DNA of 64,000 nucleotides from Lactifluus volemus (lineage: Eukaryota; Basidiomycota; Agaricomycetes; Russulales; Russulaceae): assembly GCA_022376515.1 (NCBI GenBank), contig WTXI01000131.1, positions 38,976 to 102,975 of the forward strand. Direction: 5' to 3'. The stretch's first letter is position 1. The number at the start of each line of letters is the position of its first letter. Under the pieces are notes generated by a model. That model ran no database searches and was not told the origin of the DNA. It saw nothing but the letters and a program-made list of their open reading frames with translations. The translations under genes were made by a program, and so were the position numbers. Below, piece after piece: positions 43,177 through 55,000 of this stretch.

Positions 43177-45616
43177 ATGCCCAGACGCGTATCAGCACCC
43201 ACCGCCATAGGCGTGCCAACCGCCGCCACCGCCGCCGCATTGACCTCTTCTGCAACAGCCGGTCCCTCAAAATTATCCTCGGCCGTACCTTCCCCACAAG
43301 CTGGCCCCTCTACGACTTCTAACTCCTCCTCGAACCCTAACGGGCCTACCCGCCAACGGCGCATCATGCCCTCGCGCTCGCGCAGGGGCGGCCCGGGCGT
43401 CGGCATTTGCGATGTCGACACGCAAATCCTCGAGACGCTCCGTCGACGTCGTGCGTTTTTTTCCCTTCCACTTGTCTCTGTGTTTGACTCACGCGTGCTC
43501 CTCTTTTTTTTTTTTTTCGGGGGTTTTTGGGTTTGGTTGTTTTTTTTTTTTTCATGTAGGTGAAAATGAGCCTTTGGTCCCGGCGCATACAAAGCTACTA
43601 CTAACGACCAGCTCGACCCGCGTGCGCGCGTTTGGAGAGGGTGAGGGCTCACAGCTCAACACGTCTGCATACGAACGATATTTCGATAAGCCCGAGGTCA
43701 TCCGCGCGTACCGCGAGCAACAACTCATTCAGACACCAGAATTCACGCTCTTGTCTGAGCATGAAGCTGTAGGAGGACGATTTCGACCCCGAGGTTTAGA
43801 CGACGTGCGTGCCGAACTATCCTCCGTCTTTTCCTTTTCTTAAATGGATATTCTGGATTCAATCTAACGTACTATGACGTTACAGGAAGGTATCGACACA
43901 TCTGATGCGGCCTACGAAAAGCGACATCGCAAGTACGAGGCATTTGAAAAGCGGCAGCGTCTGCGAGAGAAGGAAAAGCTCAAGCACGAACACTACAAGC
44001 TCAAGGAGCGGATCGAGCAACTGCGCGTACTGGAACCCTCTGCATTTCTCGGCATATCTGACTCTTTCTTCGCGGGTTCGCTGCGCCCACCACCAAACGA
44101 CGGTGAGCGTGATGCGCGGGGAAGCACGGATACTCCCACTCCGCCACAAAATGAGGGCGAGGGGCGCAAGCGCCAGATGCTTGAGGTTGCCAATAGCCTT
44201 GATGCCCGCTACCGAACTCTACTCGACACCGTCCCTTCACGCGTTCCCGACCTCCCTGCACCATCACCTCAGCCTTTGCCGCCTGCTGTACCTCTGGTCC
44301 ACACTCTAAATCATGCCGTGCGGTCACCTGCCCCGAATAGTCCCACTGCCCTGCGCCCTCAGTCTGCCCTCTCATCTACACAATTGACCGAGGTCATCGA
44401 GCTTGACAGCGACGGCGAAGAGCAGACTCACGAAGTGGTCAAAGCCGAGTCCATACCGGCATCGCCCGGCCTCACGCGCCATGAAACGACTGAATCACTG
44501 AAACTACGTATCAGGTTTCCCAGCCGCTTGCCCCCTTCTACATCTCCGCTCACAGCCACACCTCCCTCCCCGTCGTCTCCGAGACCAGCTGCCGCAAGCA
44601 CGAGCAATCTAAAGGGGTCGCCCTCGCCAACTCGCCCTCGCCCCAAACCGATCTTCAAAAATCCGGAAGCGCCGAGCCCATATGCGCGCGTCCCGTTTGT
44701 GAAACGCACCACGCAGCAGGATAACAAAGCTCCGTCGCCCTCGTCGCCTTCCCCACCGACGCGTTCCCATAACGCGGTTGCAACCACGGCCGCTGCTGAT
44801 TCTGCTTCGTCAACTTCTGCTCCGGTGCCGACATCGGCACATCCAACATTGCGCCGTCGCCCACCGAGGGCTGCTGCGAATTCCAAGCCTGGAAGTCCTG
44901 CCGCTGCTGGCGTAACTAATTCATCAAGGGCACTCCCACCCCCACTCCCACCACCTGCGCATGCGAGTGTCTCAAGCCGGGCGCGGAAGCGGCGGCGCAT
45001 TGCACCTTCTGACGACGAACGGAACGACTTGCTCGGATCCGACATTGACGCAGACGGTGAGGTCGATATGGTTACCGAAGGAGCGGAGCAGGACCCTGCA
45101 GAGGAGGAGGAGGAGGAGGAGGAGGAGGAGGGAGAGGAAGGCGATGAAGAGGGTAAAGAGCGAGAGTCGTCGCCCAACGCTCGCTGGCGCGACTCGGCTT
45201 TATATCGCGAGGCGCAGCGACACGTGGGTGCTTCCAACGCTCGCAAGACCCATCGTCACCTTGGCATTTTCGGCCTCAAAGGTTTCCCAGCTGAGATTGA
45301 TCACTTGCGCGATTTTGTGGTACCAGAGTGGGCACTCCCCCGTGGCGATCTGCGGATGGTTGCGCTCGAGGACGGGGATGCGGTCCCGTTGTCAATGGGG
45401 AGAGTGCATGCTAGTGGGGGTGGTGGTGGTGGTGGTGGTGGTAGTGGCGGTGGGAGAGGAGAGACGGGAGTTAGAGAAGAGGAAGAAGAGGAGGAGGAAG
45501 AGGAAGAAGAATCTGAGGAGGCGTTGTATGCCAACTCGGACCGTATGGTGGATTTCGAGACGGCGACACTGAGCGCGGTCGATAGCCAGGCGACGGAGGA
45601 GTTGATGGTATTCTAA
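43177..45616 (+). CDS. Large acidic nuclear-type protein with PEHE-like segment
   Basis: Three exons (43177-43450, 43560-43804, 43886-45616) give 749 residues in one frame. After an Ala/Ser/Pro-rich start and RIMPSRSRRGGPG comes a conserved block: YERYFDKPEVIRAYREQQLI, then EGIDTSDAAYEKRHRKYEAF and EKRQRLREKEKLKHEHYKLK, a charged coiled coil. The DTSDxxYxxRHxKYExxE pattern resembles the PEHE domain of chromatin proteins related to MSL1. The middle is proline/serine-rich and disordered, with RKRRRIAPSDDE as a possible nuclear signal. Acidic runs lie near 45100 and 45480, with a glycine run between. HRHLGIFGLKGFPAEIDHLR is a conserved-looking C-terminal block. A chromatin-associated role is likely but not proven. 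Intron 1 contains long T runs. Confidence 0.6.
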
Positions 45617-45838
45617 GTCTAATCTCACATTTCTCTCTGGCTTGTCATTCATCCCTCCTTTCTTTTCCTTCCTTTGTACGCTTTCTCTTCTCGTGCCAGA
45701 CCAGACTTAACACCTAATGGTATATTATTCGCTATTCGGGGAGCTCGGGCGAGTCTATGGTAATATTAATAAGAGTATCATCGGCATCGATTAGGACACG
45801 AAGTATCTATCGGATGAGAGCTCTCATACAGCCACCAC

Positions 45839-47013
45839 TCATGTGCGTGCCTGGGGACGAGGTCGTGCCAGCCCATCGATAATATGTAACGCTACGCGAC
45901 GTTGGTCGAGGGAGACATCACGCTGTACAGCGAGGGCGTGGCGGGCGGTACGGAGCGGGGAGAGACGCGAGATGTCCTTGCGCACGCCGACGCGGTGCGG
46001 GAGGAAGCGCGAGTAGTCTCCAGCGCTGCGCTCAAGGACGCTGCGCACACGGGCGGTGGTGGACGTGGGAGCGGGTAATGATACTCCTCCTGCCATGGGA
46101 TTATCACGCGTCTTGAAGAGCGCATTCAAGTTGGTGCTGGAGAGCGCTGCCAACAGTGGTTTGCGGTCTGTAGGGGGGGCTTCCTTCGTCGTCCCCGTTC
46201 GAGTCGCGACGGCACCACCAGCAGAGTCGGTCTCCCCGGTAGACGATGTTGATCGTGTTGGCGATGACTGCGCGTGAATTTTGAAGCTGGAGGCGTTTAA
46301 CTTGGTCATTGACGGTGTTCTGGGATTGGCCCTAGCGATGCGCTCCGCACGACTTTCTTGGGTCCCCGCAGGGTACTGCTCTGCTGAGGTGCGGCGATGC
46401 GCTTGCGACCCTGCATCTTCTTTGTGTCGACGAACGTGCATTTGGGGGCGTTTCTCCGGCCTTGAATGTTGTTGTCGCGATCGAGCCTCTGGATGAGCTT
46501 CAGTATTTTGCCTGTTCTGTTTTCCTTGGCGTAGTTGGAGCCGGTTCGAAAAGCTCAGGGAAACAACACCGTCATCCCAACCCATCATGGGAGATGCACC
46601 AGATGCACCAACGCCGTCATGACGCCTCTGTCGGCTCGTGTAACGCGGACTGGGGGACTTATTGTTAGAGTCATTGGAACGTGCTGAAAAGTGTGGGTTG
46701 AGAAAGAACCGAATATCGTGCAAGTGGACACGTACACTGTCCGTTTGGTCTGGTGCGAGGCCTTTGTGGGGCTGCTTGAGAAGGCACCGCAACGTTTTCT
46801 AAATGCAGATAAGACATCAGTAATATTTGAAGGATAGGAACGGCTCGTACGAATACTGATCCCCCCAAAGCTACTTGCTGACGGTCTCTGTCTCTTCAAA
46901 TGAGGAGGTACCCGATTTTCCGAGTTCACGACGGCATCTGAACGACCGCCAACTGAAAAGTAACGCAGAGAGTATCGTGAAAGCAGCTGTCGCTGGGCGT
47001 GACGAAGATTCAT
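45839..47013 (-). CDS. Hypothetical Arg/Ser-rich protein
   Basis: Three exons (47013-46851, 46798-46736, 46683-45839) join in frame to 356 residues, starting MNLRHAQRQLLSRYSLRYFS. The protein is basic and low-complexity, with RPEKRPQMHVRRHKEDAGSQ, ANPRTPSMTKLNASSFKIHA and KPLLAALSSTNLNALFKTRD, and ends ARPRPQART. No domain is recognised. The pattern of short conserved patches in a disordered basic chain would suit a nuclear or cytoskeletal regulator, but this is speculation. Divergent from PFA4, with start codons only 124 bp apart. Confidence 0.6.
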
Positions 47014-47137
47014 CTGAACAAGGAAAAAAGAGAAAGTGTTCACGGGTTTAACGGTCCGCCAGCTGCAGAAGAGTGGTGACACGACAGAGCCGTCAGGTAA
47101 TCCTAGAACCTACGAACCTACGACTAGCTGGGAGGTG
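47014..47137. promoter_or_regulatory. Compact bidirectional promoter region
   Basis: Only 124 bp separate the start codons of the minus-strand basic protein and plus-strand PFA4, so the two must share regulatory DNA, unless an upstream non-coding exon exists. No specific factor site is claimed. Confidence 0.45.
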
Positions 47138-49120
47138 ATGGGCCGTCTTTTAGGTCGACTATTCGTCGCGTTTACGACATCTTTAATATGCTTCATATCA
47201 TATACTCCTCAAATCTTTATCATTTGGCCCTTGTACGGTCGTGAGCTCTCAATTGAATTGCTCGCCCTGCTCGTTCCATTCAAGTACGTATCAACCCTAC
47301 CATCTCTCTGCTGCAGCGTTCATGAGATCTTGGAAGCATTCTTGTAGGGATTCTCTTTTACAACTACTATCTTTGCATCACCACGGATCCCGGAGGCGTG
47401 CCTCATGACTGGGTTTGTCATGTCCTTCTTCTTTTGCGGTACTCTTTTCTTATGGATGCTCATCCAGGCGCCGGAGTTAAATGACGCAGAAGGGTACGAA
47501 GTCAAGAAATTAACTGGCAGTCCAAGGTTTTGCACCATGTGTAGGAGGTACAAGCCACCACGCGCACACCACTGTAAGATTTGCAGAAGGTACAACCCCA
47601 TCAATTACATCTCTTATTCCCCCTCTGAACGTTACTCATCCCTCCTGCAGATGTGTCCTTCGCATGGGTGAGCACGCAAGTCATCAACTTCTCAAAGCAA
47701 CCCTCGGACTGACCTATTTAGACCATCACTGTCCATGGGTGAATAACTGTGTCGGCTTCTACAACTACGGGCACTTCATCCGCTTCCTCTTCTTTATCGA
47801 CCTTGCCTGCACCTATCACGTTACCATGCTTACCCGTTTGACCTTCTGGGGATACCACTGGGTGTGTGGTCCGCCCATGTATTTTTCGATCACAACTAAC
47901 TTTCTGCTAGGACTCGAGCAATACCCTAGAGCTACTTTTTGTAGTTCTGAACTATATTACATGCGTACCTGTGCTACTCATAGTTGGTGGTTTCAGGTAA
48001 ATTCTTTCTACACACCTTCCCTCATTGACGAGCTGACGATTAGACAGCCTATACCATTTCTACTGTATCCTTGGGAACACCACCACAATCGAAGGTTGGG
48101 AGAAAGACAAAGTCGCAACCCTTATTCGACGAGGCAAGATTCGTAGAATCAAATTTCCTTATGTCCGCTATCTTCTTTCTCTTTTCCTTTTGATTTTAAT
48201 CTTGAAAACGCAGAATCTCGGCGCTAGACGAAACATAGAATCGATGCTGGGAACAAACCCGCTCCTCTGGTGCTGTCCAAACGTTGGTCCCTTTGGAACG
48301 GGGCTCAAATACCAACTTTCAGAAGGCGACGGTAAGTGGATCGAGCTGTTTACACGCGATCCACAAGGATCCGAGCTTCACGAACGCCCCTACGGCCACG
48401 TGTAAAACTCGCACGAGTGGGAGCCCGCTTTTACACACGAGCTGGAAGGGGGCGCTCACACGTATAGTTGTGGTATCCAACCCTTCTTTTATTTTACCAA
48501 ATGAGAACGCGGACAGCTGACCCGACTTTTCATGATATTACTTAGGCATCGATGCCTGGCCTCCACGTGATCCAGCTGAACAGCCATACGAATGGACGCA
48601 ACCAGCATCACCATGGACGTACGGCAATGACGGACCCAACCCCGACCTCGTACCATCCAACTCAGGCTCACAACAGCAACAACAACAACTGCGTGAGCGT
48701 AAGCGAACCACGGGTCGGGGAGTGGGCGTGTCGGCCGTACCGCCCTACCACCCGGACTACGAGCCTACGGAAGAGTGTGAAGATGGGGATGGTGTCTACT
48801 ACCATCACCACCGCCACCACGATAGCGACGACGACGATGGTGGCGAACATTTTGCGGAGTACGAGCGCGAGACGCCGCACGTGCGTCGTGGTTCGGAGGG
48901 ATACGAAGTACGATCCATCGATCGCGAACAGTTGCTCGCGGAATTTATTGCGAGTCGTGGTCAGGAGGAGGGCCATTATCGTCGGTATGCGCCTGAACCG
49001 TCGAGCGGATCGTCGGACGATGGGCGTGGTGGTGGGGAAGCTTTGGTGCGGGAAGACGAAGAGGAAGAGCCACTTGCGGTGCGCCTGGCGAAATGGCGGT
49101 CGGGCGAGGCGATTGCGTAG
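47138..49120 (+). CDS. PFA4: DHHC palmitoyltransferase PFA4
   Basis: ER membrane protein S-acyltransferase; in yeast Pfa4 palmitoylates the chitin synthase Chs3. Nine exons, including one of 17 nt at 47651-47667, give 464 residues in frame. Two N-terminal helices ([34 protein letters not shown]) precede the cysteine-rich domain [20 protein letters not shown] and [20 protein letters not shown], with DHHC at about residues 120-124 and its codons split by an intron. Two more helices ([34 protein letters not shown]) and the TTxE motif ([12 protein letters not shown]) follow. [12 protein letters not shown] and WPPRDP are typical of the Pfa4 branch. The tail has a short glutamine run, a histidine/aspartate-rich patch and an acidic end. 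Intron 8 (48332-48545) is longer than the rest. Confidence 0.85.
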
Positions 49121-49378
49121 GACATTTGTCGGAGAGACCGATTTACCATCAGGGGATTCTATTACGCACATGTTAGGGTATCTATTCTATCCTCCTCCTC
49201 CGCTCAGTCGATTCTGCACTTAGACCAACTTCTATATATGTCAATGGAAGTCCGGACATCATCCAATTATTAAAATTGCTACGGAATCAAAAATCATAAA
49301 CATGACAGATTGGACAAGAGAGCGAAACAAACAAAATAAGAAAGCTGGAAAAAGATGGTAGTAGAACCTGGTCTGGCA

Positions 49379-51438
49379 TCATGCCGCGCAATGCAAGTAG
49401 ACTCTCCAGACGCCTTTCGTGTCTTCCTTACCATCTCCCGAGCGCGCGTCACTCAGTTCGAGCACGCGAGCTCCTGGACCTGGACCCAGCGTAACCTCCC
49501 ACCGACCCTTTCCGCAGCACTCGACTTCTGTCCTGTCGATCCGGACGCGTACCGGGGGTGGCCGCTTGACGCGACCGACCTTTTCCACCTTCCGTCCTCT
49601 TCCACTACCTTCCACCCCCTCTCCTTCTTCTGTCCCTTCTCTCTCCCCATCTTCTTCTTCTTCTTCCTCCTCCTCCTCCTCCTCTTCTTCCTCGTCGTCG
49701 TCGTCGTCATCATCATCATCATCCGACTCATCATTCTCGTCATCCGAGTCTGCAGACCGGAACAGCTGCACATCCGAGATGCGCAAACCGCGTTCTGATG
49801 GTGCCAGCCTCAAGGACCATACACGCACGCCGTCGCGCACATCGAGCGCGAGCCGGCGGTGAGTCGGCGTGATGGTGATAACGACGGATCGTAGGGTCGG
49901 CGCTTGCGTTTTTGCTGCTGCCTTTGCCGTCGGCTGTGCTGGCGAGTTGGTGGATTTTCGGGGTGGTGCCGGCGCTAATGACGCCTGTACGTTGGCTGGA
50001 TTGGCCGTCGGGGCGGAAGAGGGACCAGCCACGGGCGAAGGGGAAGTCGTCGGTGCAGAAACCTGTGCATCTTTTGAGGGGACTTTGAGAACGAGCGACG
50101 GTTGGGTCTTTGGCAAGGAGTTGGATGTGGAAGCTTGGGATGAGGATTGGTACGCTGCTGCAGGAACTTTGAGTTTGATCTTTCCGTTAGATGGGCGTTG
50201 TGAATCTTTGGGGGTATATTGCAGCACCGCGTAGGGAGGAGGGAGGTCGGACATCAATCTCGCAAAGTACTCCTGTCGATGTCATCAGGGACAGCTAATC
50301 AAGGCTGCGAAACTAAGGTACCTTGAGTTGGCGGGCCGCCTCCCAAAGAGGGGTGTGGTCCTCGTTGAATTGCATTGCATTGGAGAAGACGAGCTCAACA
50401 TCTTGAGCAAATTGCGCAACGCTGAGATATTCCTTCCGTTTGAGATGTTTCTGAAAAGAGTACATCAAGAACCATCTATAATGGTGGTGACTAAACGCAC
50501 ATAGATTTTCTCAAAGCTCATCGGGCGTGATATCGTCTTGTAGTAGATAGCCCATATCTTCCTATTGGGTAGCTCCATGAAGTCATTTGATAGAGTGTTC
50601 CCGCTGGACCATGCATTCAGAAATGAAGTAGAAGTAAAGAAATGGGCGCGCACTCATCGTCTTTCTTGGCGACCAGCTTGTCGAGTCTTACAGTGAGCAA
50701 CCGGGTCATGGCCTTCCTTCGCTTGGTTTCATCATCGATCCCATCCCTTAATTCGTGGCCGTCCTCCAGCGCCAACTCTTCGTCATGCCCCTCGGCTCCG
50801 CCTTTAGTGTCGCCAGTCATGTTGACGTACTCTTTGGAGGTTAGTTTCTAGATTACAAAGGGGGTCAAGTCCGGGCAAATGTCAACATTGATAAAAACGG
50901 ACGTGGAGGAATTTTGCGTCATTAAAGATTTGACTATCCTTGAGGTTGTACCGCTTGGCATTACGAAAACATTGTTCGAGATCGTTCTTGACGGTCAGTA
51001 GGGATTGGTATTCACCCGCGTCGAGGTGAGACTTGATTTTGTCGAGGGCGATGGGCTTCTTGATGACAATGTAATAATCGGGGTACATGCGTTTGTTGGG
51101 AAGACGGAAAAAGTCGGCTGAAAGTGAGCGGCCGCTGGGAAGATCATGGGTTGATAAAAGTAAGGAGCGAACGCAAGCGACACGGAACGGCAGGGGTCAG
51201 TCACGCACTCTTTGTCGACCGCGTCCTTCACCGTATGCCACAGCTTCAAACCTTGCTCCTTCACCTGCTCTAACTTGGTTGTATCTTCTTGTTCTCGTTT
51301 CACGTTTGCTCCTCCGGTTACGTCCACGTCCACGTCGGGTTTCTTCTCCTCCTGGGGCACGGCCTCTCGGCGTCGTTTGGCGCGAGGTGCGTCCACGTCG
51401 ACCACACTAGCCAGTTTTCCGAGCTCTCTCTTCGACAT
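49379..51438 (-). CDS. RSC4: Tandem bromodomain protein, RSC4-like
   Basis: Likely subunit of the RSC chromatin-remodelling complex that binds acetylated histones. Six exons give about 593 residues, starting MSKRELGKLASVVDVD at 51438. Bromodomain 1 (about 65-155): LSADFFRLPNKRMYPDYY, IKKPIALDKIKSHL, NAKRYNLKDSQIF, with the acetyl-lysine-binding asparagine in YN. Bromodomain 2 (about 205-300): LSNDFMELPNRKIWAIYY, ISRPMSFEKIY, NAMQFNEDHTPLWEAA, asparagine in FN. The C-terminal half starts MSDLPPPYAVLQYTPKD, is Pro/Ser/Ala-rich, and has a long Asp/Glu run (about 49650-49740) followed by a region ending VWRVYLHCAA. Two bromodomains with this spacing fit RSC4; Rsc1/2 would also have BAH domains, which are absent. 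Confidence 0.75.
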
Positions 51439-52038
51439 GTTCTTCAGAAAACAACGAGAAGATTTGAACTTCACAACTGAGGAAACAAAGACGAGGACAC
51501 CCACGAATGCGCCCTAATTCGATTCGATTACCCGTCGAGCGGGCCCAACGCCTTAACGCACGTGACATAGTGACATCAAATCATTAAACAACTTTTTAAA
51601 TTACGCAAACTCTGACCATGCCTTGAATAATAATAACTTTGGAAATGACATAGTTTTTATTTCCAGACTATTTTGACCTCGAGGCCTTTATCAGGTCTCC
51701 GATGGTTGGTTGGGTTGTTGTGATAAATTTACGTCCGTCTGTAACGACCTGTCACGCCACGTGATACGTAAAATGATTAGCCGGCCCGAGCTGCGGCGTT
51801 GGGAAGAGCATCTTTCTGGTGTATCAGTATCAATATGATGGCCTCCCGAGTCGCACAACAACACACACAAGTGATCCATAATTCGTATGCCAAAAATCTC
51901 ACACACCCGATGTCGTCCGATGCTGACTATTACCACAGTTCAAGTCCTGAAGAGTCCGGAATAGAGTGACCACTCACTTCAATATTATTGTGATATCCGC
52001 TAACATAACTATCTCTGAACAGCGCTGGTGTCAGCGAA
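51439..52038. other. Intergenic stretch between divergent RSC4-like gene and NLR copy C
   Basis: No gene is seen. From about 51740 the sequence resembles the 5' flank of NLR copy D (58620-58800: CACGTGATA, GGCCCG, ATGTCCTCC-type words), so it is part of the duplicated NLR unit. Confidence 0.4.
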
Positions 52039-55000
52039 ATGCAACCGACCTTGCTCCAGCTCCAGGTCACTGGTACGTGGTCCTACAGATGTTGCTCTGA
52101 TAAGTTGCAAGTCTCATTGCCCTGTTAGTCCTCAAGGCGCTCAATCTTCCCCGCATCAAGACCCCCTTCGGGAAAAAAAGACAATTCTATGTCACTGTGA
52201 CCGACGGGTCGAGGACATGGCAAACACGATCTGTGCGGAGCGTCGGACAATCCGTGGAGTGGAACGAGAATATTGAAGCCTTGTGGGAGATCTCGTAATT
52301 TTACCTATTTACAACTGATCAGAGTCTCTTGTAGTGCCGTACAACCACTCTCCGCCATTACAGTTTCTCTTTATGCGAAAAGCACCATACATAAAGACAT
52401 CCTGATTGGAAGGAAGGAGATTACCACTGAATCCCAACATGGTTCGTCTTTTTTTTGATTTCTAATTCAGCTGGCTGAGCATCTATTAGATCTTGATATT
52501 ATTTTGAGCAGCACTGGTAGACATCAAATTGAGTCGGCCACAGTCTTAACGATCACGGTTGCTCCTGTGCGACCAGATGCAGACAACCAGACAGATTTGA
52601 CTGGTGCTGCTCTCCATCGTGTTGAGAATGCTATCAATACCATGGAAACATGGAGCAGTGCTGTTGATATCATCAAGCGGGTAATGGATGCCGTCGGCTC
52701 AATCGCAGCAGTATGCCCAATTTCATTCTGCTCATCACCCTTCGCTGAGCCAATTTGGGTTTCTCAGTTGCATCCCTATGCAAACCTAGCATGGAGTCTA
52801 CTCTCAAAGATTCCAGAGGGTACGTCTCCTTGCGTAGTTAGGGGATCCGGGACATTCACCTTGTTTTCACCCCGCTGCCAGACTTTGTTGCAACAGGTTG
52901 GACGTGATGATAAAGTCCGAGCATTATTTGAAGCGATACGCGATGCGTTTGACTTTTCAAAGGATGCCGACGCTCTACGGAACATCAATCCAGAGTCTAG
53001 ACAAGCAAAATCCTGGAGGAGATGTTACAGTGCGTCTTATGAAATTGGGAAATTTATCGAATTGTATGCGAAACATGTACAAGTCGGTACGTCATCGTTG
53101 ACTTCTCTTGTTAGTGATTATAGACGTATGATTCTCAGGAACGCGGACTTGGAAGAATATCTTCGGTAAAGTCGATGGAGAAATCGAACAGTACCGTACG
53201 ACCCTCGTCCGACTGCGAGATGATTTCCTCGCGCGTGCTGTTGTCACCACCGAGGTTGCCGTGCTTGGAATACAGCATAATGTCAGTTACATACAGGACA
53301 ACATGAGTAAAATGCAAAATAATGTGAGTAATATTACTCCGACCAAGTAGGACTTATCGACTCATCGGGAGACATTCACAGCTGTCAAGCCAAGCATCAG
53401 AAGTTGGTGCGTAATTATAACATCGTCGATTCGTCGATCTGACAAGACTCGGACAGAATTCGGCGCAATAATCAGAGAATTGCCTTACAAGGGAGGCTGG
53501 CGACACGGCAATAAGAAGCGCTGTCTTCCTGGCACACGCGTCGATTTCCTAGATACATCATCAAGTGGGTCGAGAATCCAGAATCCGAACGTGGCTCGTC
53601 CTCCTCGGCCAAGCAGGAACAGGGAAGTCATCGATTGCACACGAAGTCGCTCGTCGATTCGAGAACAAGGTCTCGGCTCTTACTTCGCCTTCCTCCGAAA
53701 GGAACAGTCGAAAGACGAGGCTTACCAGCTCTTCACGACAATTCGCGATCTCTCCGATCGCAATCCTGCTTTCAAATAGCCTCGGCAGAGTCGTGAAGGA
53801 TAATTCGTCTCTTAGTGGTACCCGAGACTATCGCACACTCTTCGAATCCCTCCTCCTTGAACCGCTCAAGAACCTGGAAGTTCGTGACCCAATTCTCGTT
53901 ATTGATGCGTTGGATGAAAGTGGAGATGCATCCGGTAAAAATGGGCTACACGCATTTCTCTCTCAATCTGTTCGAGCTCCCGCAAAAATTTCGCATACTG
54001 GTCACCTCAGGCCGGAGGATGGTCGACGCTGCATTTTCCAAAGCGTTATCTGTCCATACCCTCTACATGGATGATGCGAAACTGGCTGCCAGGACGGAGC
54101 AAGACATTTGCGTGTATATTGAGAACGAGCTCCCTCCTGAAGTTTTCAAAGACCACGGGATCAAACTAGCAAAAGCGGCAGAGGGCGTGTTTCAGTGGGC
54201 AGCCGTCGCATGCGGGTTCATAAATAGCCCTCCTGCTACCTTTGGGTTTAGCAAGAAAAGTGCGTTCAGCGCCTGTTGGGACACTCTCGGATCTCAATAG
54301 ACAAGATCCGTTGGACAAGTTATACGAAGAAGTTCTGAAGGTTACTTCAAACCTGAAGCACGGGTTATTTCGGTCGGTGATGGGACAACTTTTTGCTGCG
54401 GCAAGCCTCTCTCCTCTTCGTCCTTGATAGCCTAGACGGCATGCCCCATCGATGACCCGAGGATTCTGAACCCATTATTGAAATGCTTCGTCACCTCGGC
54501 TCGCTGCTGAGTAACGTGACTCAGCCGATGAAACGCGTCCAATCGTTCCTCTCCATACCTCATTCCGCGATTTTCTACGAATAAGAAGAGACGTGTTTTA
54601 TGTCGATTGGGAAGCCCACCATCAGTTAGCACATTCCTGCCTTGGATTAATGCTGGATAATCTCAAGTTCAACATCTGTGAGCTCGAGTCGTCATATCTC
54701 CAACAACGACGTCCCCGACTTGGAATCTCGAATCACAAACATATCCCCCGCTCTATCGTATGCCTGCCTTTTCTGGGGCGACCATTTAAAACACTTTTGA
54801 ACACGACTCTTCATGAAACTTCGATCCCTGTTCGAGGAAAGTTCTATTTTGGCTGGAGGTGCTTAGCATCAAGAGTAGTGTGGGCTTGCTCACATTGTCA
54901 TCTCTGAAGATATGGTTGCGGTCTGACCATGGAAGGTACGTACATCCTATAATTGAATATGGCATGTAGTGACTATTGGTTAGTCAACTTCTGAAGCGGA

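Noticed and set aside
42918..43652. 244-codon minus-strand frame in the 5' part of the PEHE-like gene
   Set aside because: Overlaps exon 1, intron 1 with poly-T and exon 2 of the sense gene; lysine runs only reflect the T runs.
44428..45246. 272-codon minus-strand frame opposite the PEHE-like gene
   Set aside because: Its serine runs mirror the acidic GAG repeats of the sense gene. The sense frame has introns in frame and a conserved coiled coil.
48332..48545. Possible extra exon in the long last intron of PFA4 ([20 protein letters not shown])
   Set aside because: Reading on runs into a stop, whereas skipping it joins GD to [10 protein letters not shown] in frame, the family pattern.
49419..49862. 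Plus-strand serine-rich frame opposite the RSC4-like gene
   Set aside because: Serine run is the complement of the Asp/Glu-coding repeat; no other support.
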